Positions 7,570 to 13,091 of a DNA stretch of 13,091 nucleotides are shown one piece after another; position 1 is the first letter of the stretch, and each line of letters begins with the position of its first letter. The notes under the pieces are model-generated. The model was not told the origin of the DNA. It did not search any database and saw only the letters and a program-made list of their open reading frames with translations. Location of the stretch: NCBI GenBank assembly GCA_018715105.1, contig DVMG01000147.1, positions 1-13,091 on the forward strand. The letters are read 5' to 3'. The position numbers and the translations under genes were made by a program. This DNA comes from Candidatus Ventricola intestinavium (GTDB lineage: Bacteria; Bacillota; Clostridia; Christensenellales; Aristaeellaceae).

Positions 7570-8181
7570 TCAGGCATTTACGCCTTTTGCCGCGCCCACG
7601 GATCCTGCCTTTTCCACGGGCGCGTTGGCCAGACGCATGGCGCTGTCAAGCCCGTTTTTCAGCATGTCTTCCACCGCATCCGCTGCTCGCAGGAACGCAT
7701 CAAACTGTGTCCGCCTTTCCTCCTGCGTCTGATAAGAGGAAAGCACCCAGTCGCCCAGATCCCAGCCCTCCGGCTTTTTGCCCACTCCTACGCGAAGGCG
7801 GGGGAAATCCTGCCTGCCCAGCAGGCCGATCACAGAGCGCATGCCGTTGTGCGTGCCGGCGCTGCCGCCGGCGCGCATGCGCAGCCTGCCCAACGGCAGG
7901 TCAATGTCGTCGTAAACGACAAGAAGCCTGTCCATGGGCGGCTTGTAAAACGCTGCGATCTCGCTGACGCATTGCCCGGACAGATTCATATAGGTCTGAG
8001 GCTTGACGAGCATCAGCTTTTTTCCGTCTACAAATCCCTCTCCGATCAAGCCATGCATCGCGTGCCGGGTCAGCCCGATGCGGTTTTTTTCGCTGAGCAC
8101 GTCGATCACATCAAAGCCGACGTTGTGGCGCGTTCTCGCGTATTCCCTGCCCGGATTTCCCAGGCCAATGACAATGAGCAT
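7570..8181 (-). CDS. pth: Peptidyl-tRNA hydrolase
   Basis: Pth releases tRNA from prematurely dropped peptidyl-tRNA in the cytoplasm. The 203-aa protein starts directly with the family motif IGLGNPGREYARTRHNVGF. Asn9 and catalytic His19 correspond to Asn10 and His20 of the E. coli enzyme, with Asn66 (QTYMNLSG), the Asp91-Asp92 pair (VVYDDIDLPLG) and Asn112 (GSAGTHNGMRS) completing the active site. The length is slightly above the E. coli protein (194 aa) because of a short Ala/Gly-rich tail. The start at 8181 is fixed by GGGAGG upstream and by homology; an open frame extending to 8268 is not expected to be translated. The order pth-mfd is common in Bacillota. No convincing promoter is seen between purR and pth, so purR-pth-mfd may be partly cotranscribed. 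Confidence 0.98.
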   Translation of the reverse strand: MLIVIGLGNPGREYARTRHNVGFDVIDVLSEKNRIGLTRHAMHGLIGEGFVDGKKLMLVKPQTYMNLSGQCVSEIAAFYKPPMDRLLVVYDDIDLPLGRLRMRAGGSAGTHNGMRSVIGLLGRQDFPRLRVGVGKKPEGWDLGDWVLSSYQTQEERRTQFDAFLRAADAVEDMLKNGLDSAMRLANAPVEKAGSVGAAKGVNA

Positions 8182-8278
8182 ATGCCCTCCCGTTTCTCTG
8201 CCGTTCTTTTTCCGGTCGCATCCTTGCTCCCGTGCGTGTCCAGATGCGTCTTTCTCTGAGCCGGCCAAAACAGCCTTT

Positions 8279-8307
8279 GCGGGAACACCGTCCAGGGGTG
8301 CTCCCGC
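8279..8307 (-). terminator. Hairpin between purR and pth
   Basis: An 11-bp stem (8279-8289 with 8297-8307; one position is G-U in the minus-strand RNA) closes a 7-nt loop, 26 nt beyond the purR stop. No U tract follows directly (AAAGGCTGTTTTGG), so it could be an attenuating or processing hairpin instead of a full terminator. Confidence 0.4.
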
Positions 8308-8319
8308 TTGAAATGGCCG

Positions 8320-8332
8320 ATTGTTCGGTTTT
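8320..8332 (-). promoter_or_regulatory. PurBox-like sequence after purR
   Basis: The minus strand reads AAAACCGAACAAT, which fits every position of the Bacillus PurBox consensus AWWWCCGAACWWT as I recall it. It starts one base after the purR stop codon, upstream of pth. PurR normally uses two inverted boxes about 16-17 nt apart, and I find no good partner here, so function is uncertain. Confidence 0.35.
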
Positions 8333-8333
8333 T

Positions 8334-9176
8334 TCAGGCCTTTGCCTTTTCCGCCGCCTGGGCCAGCCAGGCAGCCGGGCGGATGGCCGCCGTGCCGCTG
8401 CCCTCATCCGTATCCTCGATGACCAGCAGGGACTTGACGCCGTCCAGCCGCTTTTTAACAGGCTCCTGCGTGCTCACCAGCACGCACACGCCTACCACCG
8501 TGACGGCAAACTCACGCATCATATCCACCATGCCGCGGGCTGTGCCTCCCGCGCGCATGAAATCGTCCACAATCAAAGCGCGCTGGCCCTCGCGCACCGC
8601 GCGTCGGGAAAGGCTCATGGTCTCCACCCGATTTCCGGAGCCGGACAGATAATTGATATTCACCGCCGGTCCCTCGTAGACCTTGCTGTCCCTGCGCACA
8701 ATCACCATCGGCACATTCAGGGCCTTGGCTGTCATCATCGCAATCGGGATGCCTTTCGTCTCCATCGTGAGCACGAGGTCCGGCTCCGCCCGGTAAAACT
8801 GGGAAGCCATGATCGTTCCCATGCGCTCCACCACATCGGGCATGGCCAGGATATCCGCCATGTAGATAAATCCGCCCGGCAGCACACGGCCCGGTGCGCC
8901 CAGCATCTGCGCCAGTTCCCTGACCGCTCGGTAAGCGTCTTCGGGCGAGAGCACGGGCCGGTAACGCACTCCGCCGGCTGCGCCGGTCACGGTATCCAGC
9001 TGCCCCAGGCGAAACTGAGAAAACACACCGCGCAGGATGTCAATATCCTCGCTGAGCGTCGACTTTGCCGCGCCAAACATCTCGCAGAACGTGCCGAGCG
9101 TGAAAATCCTGTTCGGGGATTCCACCAGAATCCTCGTCATGGCGGCAAGGCGCTCGTTTCGGCGGATGCGATCCAT
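8334..9176 (-). CDS. purR: Purine operon repressor PurR (PRTase-fold)
   Basis: This 280-aa protein matches Bacillus-type PurR (285 aa in B. subtilis), not the LacI-type enterobacterial PurR. It has an N-terminal winged helix (about 1-74; RNERLAAMTRILVESPNRIFTL, broken here as RNERLAAMTR then ILVESP) followed by a phosphoribosyltransferase-fold domain that does not catalyse but senses PRPP. The PRPP-binding loop is ALIVDDFMRAGGTA (200-213), and DLVLTMETKGIPIA (133-146) is also characteristic. In Bacillus the dimer binds PurBoxes and represses purine synthesis and salvage genes until PRPP rises. The ATG at 9176 has GGGAGGGG upstream; an in-frame TTG at 9191 is less likely. It is divergent from murC, with 265 nt between start codons, and lies upstream of pth. 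Confidence 0.96.
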   Translation of the reverse strand: MDRIRRNERLAAMTRILVESPNRIFTLGTFCEMFGAAKSTLSEDIDILRGVFSQFRLGQLDTVTGAAGGVRYRPVLSPEDAYRAVRELAQMLGAPGRVLPGGFIYMADILAMPDVVERMGTIMASQFYRAEPDLVLTMETKGIPIAMMTAKALNVPMVIVRRDSKVYEGPAVNINYLSGSGNRVETMSLSRRAVREGQRALIVDDFMRAGGTARGMVDMMREFAVTVVGVCVLVSTQEPVKKRLDGVKSLLVIEDTDEGSGTAAIRPAAWLAQAAEKAKA

Positions 9177-9218
9177 GTCAACCCCTCCCAAACACGAATG
9201 ATAAGTCAGTTATCCCCT

Positions 9219-9247
9219 ATTATAATTCAGGATTCCAAATAAATAAA
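9219..9247 (-). promoter_or_regulatory. Probable purR promoter
   Basis: A perfect -10 TATAAT (9224-9219) lies 43 nt before the purR ATG. The -35 at 17-bp spacing is poor (TTTATT, 9247-9242), which suggests a weak or activator-dependent promoter. CGAA-containing, A-rich sequences further up (minus strand of 9302-9318) resemble degenerate PurBoxes but miss key bases. Confidence 0.6.
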
Positions 9248-9317
9248 GCCCTGATCGGGAAATTTTCCGGAATTTATCACTCTTTCTCAAAACGTTCAGG
9301 TATTTTTCGTTTTTCGG

Positions 9318-9347
9318 TTGATCGGCACGTCCTTTTTGACGTATAAT
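9318..9347 (+). promoter_or_regulatory. Probable murC promoter
   Basis: The plus strand has TTGATC (9318-9323), an 18-bp spacer and a perfect -10 TATAAT (9342-9347). The implied start near 9354 gives a leader of about 88 nt before the murC ATG. The leader is GC-rich around 9368-9392 but matches no riboswitch I recognise. Confidence 0.7.
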
Positions 9348-9441
9348 AGGCATAAGTCTTTGCCGTGCACGCCTCCGGGCGGCGCGGCGAGCCTCTCCAT
9401 CGGGGAAACAGGTTAGGTCAATCAGGTAAGGAGGCACTTGT

Positions 9442-10845
9442 ATGCCGCACATCCAGGATTTTTCGGGCAGACGTGCGCACATGATCGGCATCGGCGGCAG
9501 CTCCATGAGCGGGCTGGCGGGCATGCTCACACAGGCCGGCGTGCGCGTAACGGGTTCTGATTCCGCCCGTTCCTATATGACGGATGCCCTGGAGCGCCAG
9601 GGCATTCCCGTGAGCATCGGTCATCGGGCCCAGAATGTCGAAGGGGCCGATATCGTGATCTATTCCGCCGCCATTGCGCCGGATAATCCGGAGCGCGCGC
9701 GGGCGAACGAACTGGGAATCCCGCAAATGGAGCGCGCCACGCTGCTGGGCCAGCTGATGGAAGGCTACCGCCATGCGATCAACGTCTGCGGCACGCATGG
9801 CAAAACCACGACCACCTCCATGATCGCCGAGGCACTTGTGGACGCCGGGGTCGATCCCACCGTGCATATCGGCGGCCAGCTTGACTATATCGGCGGCAGC
9901 ACGCGTGTGGGCGGGCATGAAACATTCGTGGTGGAAGCCTGCGAGTTTCACGAGAGCTTTCTTCAGTTTCATCCGACGATCGCCGTCGTCACCAACATCG
10001 AAGAGGATCACCTCGATTATTATAAGGATCTCGACGATATTTTTCGCGCCTTTGTCCGCTTTTGCCGTCTGCTTCCACAGGATGGCGCGTGCATCGGCAA
10101 CGGGGATGATCCGCGGGTGCGCGATCTGCTTGCCCTGCAGCCGTGCCGCACCGTGACATACGGCCTTGGCCCGTCCTGCCAGTGGCGTCCGGAGAATCTT
10201 GCTTATGACAGCACGGGATGCGCTTCCTTTGATTTTGCCTTTGAAGGGACATGCATGGCGCATACCGCGCTGCGTGTTCCGGGAGAATTCAATGTCATGC
10301 ATGCGCTGGCCACCATGGCGGCCTGTGTGCAGGTAGGCATCCGGCCTGAAGCCGTCGCCCAGTCCCTCTCCCGCTTTTCCGCGCCGCATCGCCGCTTTGA
10401 ATTCACCGGCACGGTCTGCGGTGTGCGCCTTTACACCGATTATGGGCACAATCCCGCGGAAATGCACAGCGCGCTTGAAAACGCCGCGCGTCAGCCGCAC
10501 AACCGCCTCTGGGCGGTGATGCAGCCGCACACCTATTCCCGTGTCAAAACGCTTTTTAAGGATTACATCCACTGCTGCGACCTGGCTGACGAAATTCTGA
10601 TCACGGATATTTTTGCCGCACGGGAAAAGGATCCGGGGGATATCCATGCCACCATGCTGGTGGATGCCATCGCCGCCACCGGCAAAAGCGTGCACTATAC
10701 GCCCACGTTTGACGATACGGAGGCATATCTTCGCGCCCACTGGCAGCCCGGCGATCTGGTCATCACCATGAGCTGCGGTGATATTCACATGCTCAACGCG
10801 CAGATTCAAAAGCACGGAGATCACGATCGGCAGAACCAGGCGTAA
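9442..10845 (+). CDS. murC: UDP-N-acetylmuramate--L-alanine ligase
   Basis: MurC adds L-Ala to UDP-MurNAc with ATP, the first peptide step of peptidoglycan synthesis in the cytoplasm. The 467-aa protein has the three Mur-ligase domains. The N-terminal Rossmann part binds UDP-MurNAc (MIGIGGSSMSGLA, 14-26; GSDSARS, 38-44). The central domain has the ATP loop GTHGKTTTTS (117-126), the Glu/His segment EACEFHESF (165-173) and NIEEDHLDYY (185-194). The C-terminal domain has HRRFEFTG (316-323), TDYGHNPAEM (332-341) and PHTYSRVKTLF (362-372). Two signature motifs differ from the textbook DDYAHHP and TMGAGDI, being TDYGHNP and TMSCGDI. I recall this form from other Clostridia MurC proteins, so it is probably a lineage variant. 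Length and the N-terminal motif favour MurC over Mpl. AAGGAGG precedes the ATG. The gene stands alone, divergent from purR and followed by a strong hairpin. Confidence 0.95.
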   Translation: MPHIQDFSGRRAHMIGIGGSSMSGLAGMLTQAGVRVTGSDSARSYMTDALERQGIPVSIGHRAQNVEGADIVIYSAAIAPDNPERARANELGIPQMERATLLGQLMEGYRHAINVCGTHGKTTTTSMIAEALVDAGVDPTVHIGGQLDYIGGSTRVGGHETFVVEACEFHESFLQFHPTIAVVTNIEEDHLDYYKDLDDIFRAFVRFCRLLPQDGACIGNGDDPRVRDLLALQPCRTVTYGLGPSCQWRPENLAYDSTGCASFDFAFEGTCMAHTALRVPGEFNVMHALATMAACVQVGIRPEAVAQSLSRFSAPHRRFEFTGTVCGVRLYTDYGHNPAEMHSALENAARQPHNRLWAVMQPHTYSRVKTLFKDYIHCCDLADEILITDIFAAREKDPGDIHATMLVDAIAATGKSVHYTPTFDDTEAYLRAHWQPGDLVITMSCGDIHMLNAQIQKHGDHDRQNQA

Positions 10846-10902
10846 CGCGGGCATGGTCCTGCGTATGTTGCCGCCTTCACCCCTCGGCATTTCCATGTCT
10901 TT

Positions 10903-10942
10903 AAGAGCATGCGGGATCCTGCAGATCCTCCCGCATGCTCTT
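10903..10942 (+). terminator. Terminator of murC
   Basis: A 14-bp perfect stem (10903-10916 with 10929-10942) containing AGAGCATGCGGGA lies 57 nt after the murC stop. The 3' side ends in CTCTTTCTGATTG, a short interrupted T tract. It is the strongest hairpin in the murC 3' region. Confidence 0.8.
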
Positions 10943-10943
10943 T

Positions 10944-10959
10944 CTGATTGTACAATCAG
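10944..10959. repeat. 16-bp perfect palindrome
   Basis: CTGATTGTACAATCAG equals its own reverse complement and follows the murC terminator stem after a single base. It could be a protein-binding operator or a second structured element. No promoter is evident beside it, so a role is not inferred. Confidence 0.6.
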
Positions 10960-10960
10960 G

Positions 10961-10979
10961 CCGCCGGGTTCGCCGGCGG
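10961..10979. repeat. GC-rich hairpin
   Basis: CCGCCGG (10961-10967) and CCGGCGG (10973-10979) form a 7-bp stem with a GTTCG loop. It is the third inverted repeat in a row after murC. It has no T tract and its role is unknown. Confidence 0.5.
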
Positions 10980-11008
10980 TCCGTCTGCCGACATACGCGT
11001 CGCTTCCA

Positions 11009-11048
11009 TTCAGGATCGTTCAGGATCGTTTAGGATCGTTCGGGATAG
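11009..11048. repeat. 10-bp tandem repeats, four units
   Basis: Two exact units TTCAGGATCG (11009-11018, 11019-11028) are followed by TTTAGGATCG (11029-11038) and a degenerate TTCGGGATAG (11039-11048). The period is close to one DNA helical turn. They lie in the 312-bp noncoding region between the convergent murC and ATPase genes. Slippage expansion or a binding array are both possible. Confidence 0.85.
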
Positions 11049-11095
11049 GCGTCTCCCAGGGATTGGGAAAATCTTTTCTCGCCCCTTCGGGGAGG

Positions 11096-11123
11096 AAAAA
11101 AGCGTTTTGCCAACGGTCTGGCA
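11096..11123 (-). terminator. Weak candidate terminator for the COG3910-like ATPase gene
   Basis: On the minus strand a 5-bp stem TGCCA/TGGCA (11123-11119 with 11112-11108) is followed by AAACGC and then six T (11101-11096). The stem is short and the T run is displaced. A second small stem, CCCC/GGGG, lies just beyond at 11082-11092. No better terminator for this gene is visible. Confidence 0.3.
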
Positions 11124-11157
11124 CCGGCTTTGGCGGTAGTTTGGGCTCGCTCCATTT

Positions 11158-12045
11158 TCAATCTTCTGCAAAGGGCATTCCCTCGCTGCGGCCGAACTCT
11201 CCTTCATGCTCTTTGAAAAACGCATAATATACCCGCACGTTTTCAAGCTCCGTCCAGCGCCGCACATCCACAGGGTCGCTGTCAAGGTCATAGACCTTGG
11301 CGCCGCGCAGCGCCAGCAAAAACGGGGAATGCGTTGAAATGACAAACTGACAGCCAAAAAAGCGTGCCGAATCGCCGATAAACCGGCAAAGCTCCAACAC
11401 CCGCGCAGGAGAAAGGCTGTTTTCCGGCTCATCCAGCAGGTAAAGCGCGTTTTCCCCGATCTTTTCGGTAAACATGCGAAACGCGCTTTCACCGTTTGAA
11501 AAAGTGCGCACATTCATGCCCAGCTCCTCGCGCACATAACGGGACTGCGTGTGCTTGCGGGCGCGGTTGACGCGCCGCAGCTTTTCATAATCCGCCATCG
11601 ACGAGAGCTGAAAACCCGACCGCCGGTCCTGCCAATAATCCTCGAAGATTTCCTCTCGTTTGCGATCCATGCCGTCATTGAGCGCGCGCACATCGAGCAT
11701 GGCGTCAAACACATCGTCGCTTGTGAGGATGCGGCTTCCCTCCGGAACCGGCATGGCCGTGCGCATGCCGCACATGCGCACATAATCGTCAAAAAAACGG
11801 GTCCGGTTATACGCCGCATCCCGCGCGAGCCCCGCCTTCTGCGCGATCACATGCAGCGCCGTGGATTTTCCCGTGCCGTTTCCGCCATACAGGATGGTCA
11901 CCGGCTCAAAGTCGATGCGCTTAAAGCGATGCCGCGACAGAATCTTGAACGGATAAAAGGACGCAAAGCACGTGCGCTTTTCACCCAGCAGAAAGCTGGT
12001 CTCCTGTTCGGCATCCGGAAACGTGAATGTCTCAAGATAGATCAA
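11158..12045 (-). CDS. ABC/SMC-type predicted ATPase (COG3910-like)
   Basis: This 295-aa cytoplasmic ATPase has no membrane segment. It has Walker A GGNGTGKST (54-62), an ABC-signature-like SNGES (183-187), Walker B LYLLDEPE (201-208, Asp205/Glu206) and an H-loop STHSPFLL (237-244, His239). Between Walker A and the signature is a helical insert of about 100 residues with RILTSDDVFDAMLDVR (105-120), KREEIFEDYWQDRR and YEKLRRVNRARK, as I recall from Clostridia members of the predicted-ATPase group COG3910. The single-domain layout resembles OLD/RecF-like AAA_21 proteins, not transporters. Function is unknown. The start is probably TTG at 12045, because GAGGTG lies six bases upstream and the beta strand IYLETFTF follows. 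The open frame runs further upstream only as antisense of the next gene. A GTG at 12054 is an alternative. No promoter is clear in the 76-nt divergent gap. Confidence 0.87.
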   Translation of the reverse strand: MIYLETFTFPDAEQETSFLLGEKRTCFASFYPFKILSRHRFKRIDFEPVTILYGGNGTGKSTALHVIAQKAGLARDAAYNRTRFFDDYVRMCGMRTAMPVPEGSRILTSDDVFDAMLDVRALNDGMDRKREEIFEDYWQDRRSGFQLSSMADYEKLRRVNRARKHTQSRYVREELGMNVRTFSNGESAFRMFTEKIGENALYLLDEPENSLSPARVLELCRFIGDSARFFGCQFVISTHSPFLLALRGAKVYDLDSDPVDVRRWTELENVRVYYAFFKEHEGEFGRSEGMPFAED

Positions 12046-12121
12046 TCGTGTCACCTCGCGGGCAATGTCATAGCATGGCGCACATCGGGAAAGACTACGT
12101 CCTGGAAGGAGGCGTTGCCCT

Positions 12122-12556
12122 ATGATTGAGCAGGACACCATCCGCCTGCTGCGCGAATGCGACGCAGGCATCAAAATGGGGGTTGCGTCCATCGGGGATG
12201 TGCTGCCCCACATCCGCAGCGATGCGTTCCGCAACCGATTGGCCCGGTGCATGGCCGAGCATGAGCAGCTCGGCCGGGAAATCCGCCAGGCGCTTGACCG
12301 TTTTCACGATACGGGGAAGGATCCCGGTGCGATGGCGAGGGGCATGTCCGCCCTGAAGACGGGTTTTGAGCTCGCCATCGATGCCACAGACGCCACCGCC
12401 GCCAGCCTCATCACAGACGGCTGCAACATGGGCGTCAAGTCCCTCAACCAATACCTCAACCAGTATCAGGCCGCAGATGAAAGCGCCAAAGACATCGCAG
12501 GGCGCCTCATTCACCTGGAAGAAAAGCTCACCGCCGATATCCGCGCCTACCTGTGA
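12122..12556 (+). CDS. Small all-helical protein, four-helix-bundle type, unknown function
   Basis: This 144-aa soluble protein has no signal peptide or membrane segment and a predicted composition of long amphipathic helices: about 3-30 (IRLLRECDAGIKMGVASIGD), 33-62 (RNRLARCMAEHEQLGREIRQ), 70-125 and a last helix to 143. The pattern of four helices with acidic and His residues recalls ferritin-like bundles, but a full set of paired EXXH metal ligands is not seen. I believe similar proteins occur in Clostridia as conserved hypotheticals; no function is claimed. GGAGG nine bases before the ATG supports the start. It is divergent from the ATPase gene (76-nt gap) and convergent with the DnaC-like gene, with only 9 nt between their stops and no terminator between them. 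Confidence 0.8.
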   Translation: MIEQDTIRLLRECDAGIKMGVASIGDVLPHIRSDAFRNRLARCMAEHEQLGREIRQALDRFHDTGKDPGAMARGMSALKTGFELAIDATDATAASLITDGCNMGVKSLNQYLNQYQAADESAKDIAGRLIHLEEKLTADIRAYL

Positions 12557-12565
12557 GCATCCTCC

Positions 12566-13091
12566 TCACGCCCTGGCGGCAGCAAATCTGCGCACATCCA
12601 CGCCGGCAAACTCGATGACGCTCATGCGGCTGGGATCCGTCAGGCGGGCTGCAATGCGGTCGTCATACTTTTCGTAGAGCTGATCGCTGTCGCAGTTCGT
12701 TGTCACGACGATGGCGCGGTTTGCGTTGCGCCGCTCGCTGATGATGTGATAAAGCGCGCTGATCGTCACCCCGCGCAGCATGGGTTCGCTGCCCAGATCA
12801 TCCACACACAAAAGATCACAGCTGAGAAAATCCTGCACCTGTTCTGCGCCGCTGCCCTCAAACTGGTAGCGGCGCATCGTTTCCATCAATCGGTAACTGG
12901 AGATGACCACGACGGAAAAGCCCCGCTCCAGCACGCGCTGGGCAACGCAGTTCATCAAAAACGTCTTGCCCAGTCCGGATTTTCCATACAGCAGCAGGCC
13001 CTTTCCCTCTCCGGCGGCAAATGCGTCGGCATAGGCTTCGCAGAACGCACGGTATTTTTGAATGTACACCCTCTGGGAGAAGCGCTTTCCC
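12566..13091 (-). CDS. dnaC: DnaC/DnaI-like helicase-loader ATPase, C-terminal part (partial)
   Basis: 174 residues of an AAA+ ATPase of the DnaC/DnaI/IstB group are visible. The frame stays open to the window edge (GKRFSQRVYIQKYRAF before the first strand), so the 5' end lies outside; the GTG at 13069 is internal. It has Walker A LLYGKSGLGKTFL, Walker B DLLCVDDLGSEP, sensor-1 VVTTN and a likely arginine-finger segment DDRIAARLTD. DnaC/DnaI proteins load the replicative helicase onto DNA; IstB proteins serve IS21-type transposition. No IS21 ends or IstA are seen in the window and the neighbours are ordinary chromosomal genes, so a helicase loader is favoured, though the N-terminal helicase-binding domain cannot be checked here. 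The gene ends 9 nt from the convergent small helical-protein gene. Confidence 0.88.
   Translation of the reverse strand, partial: GKRFSQRVYIQKYRAFCEAYADAFAAGEGKGLLLYGKSGLGKTFLMNCVAQRVLERGFSVVVISSYRLMETMRRYQFEGSGAEQVQDFLSCDLLCVDDLGSEPMLRGVTISALYHIISERRNANRAIVVTTNCDSDQLYEKYDDRIAARLTDPSRMSVIEFAGVDVRRFAAARA

Noticed and set aside
8315..8334. Plus-strand CCGA/TCGG stem followed by six T as a terminator
   Set aside because: The stem is only 4 bp and no plus-strand gene ends here; the bases are better noted as the PurBox-like site on the other strand.
9354..9441. murC leader as a riboswitch or T-box
   Set aside because: No conserved riboswitch core, T-box motif or terminator/antiterminator pair could be recognised in about 88 nt.
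9418..10896. Open frame (492 codons) on the minus strand opposite murC
   Set aside because: Shadow of murC; no recognisable domain, and it crosses the murC promoter-proximal region and the 3' noncoding end.
11009..11048. Short repeats as a CRISPR array
   Set aside because: Units are 10 bp with no spacers, far from CRISPR repeat size, and no cas genes are nearby.
10778..11227. Open frame (149 codons) on the plus strand overlapping the murC end, repeats and ATPase end
   Set aside because: No RBS, spans a terminator and tandem repeats, and overlaps two real genes; not a credible gene.
12566..13091. IstB of an IS21-type insertion sequence
   Set aside because: No istA, terminal repeats or target duplication are visible; the neighbours are ordinary chromosomal genes. 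A helicase loader fits better, though the N-terminus is outside the window.

Overview
The window is chromosomal DNA from a fairly GC-rich (judged by eye) member of the Bacillota, most likely an anaerobic gut-type Clostridia. The basis is a Bacillus-type PurR, a clostridial-style MurC, clear Shine-Dalgarno sites (AGGAGG-like) before nearly every gene, a small 4.5S-like SRP RNA, and a secreted flavin reductase of the kind common in anaerobic gut Firmicutes. I see no phage, transposon, CRISPR, toxin-antitoxin or defence locus. Most of the window is housekeeping, and the accessory part is the left quarter.

Left quarter (1-3496): a secreted 821-aa flavoprotein reductase (two FMN-binding domains plus a fumarate-reductase-like FAD domain) is read leftwards, just downstream of a MerR-family regulator on the same strand. 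Between them lies a textbook MerR-type promoter: a perfect -35 box, a long spacer holding a perfect 8-3-8 dyad, and a -10 box. The regulator's stop codon lies inside the -35 box. One operator half-site and a 24-nt stretch resembling the end of the regulator gene recur at the extreme left edge, beyond the reductase gene.

Centre (3700-9176, all minus strand): purR, pth and mfd run leftwards (purine repressor, peptidyl-tRNA hydrolase, transcription-repair coupling factor), followed by an independently promoted SRP RNA gene with its own terminator hairpin. A PurBox-like sequence lies directly after purR, before pth.

Right part (9177-13091): murC (peptidoglycan precursor ligase) diverges from purR. 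It ends at a hairpin-rich 312-bp intergenic region containing a strong stem-loop, a 16-bp palindrome and 10-bp tandem repeats. Then come a COG3910-like ABC-type ATPase (minus, probably a TTG start), a divergent small all-helical protein (plus), and the C-terminal part of a DnaC/DnaI-like helicase-loader ATPase (minus) that runs off the right edge.

No demonstrably new system is present. The best candidates for novelty are the MerR-controlled reductase, whose active-site residues suggest a substrate other than fumarate, and the repeated operator/regulator-end sequence flanking it.
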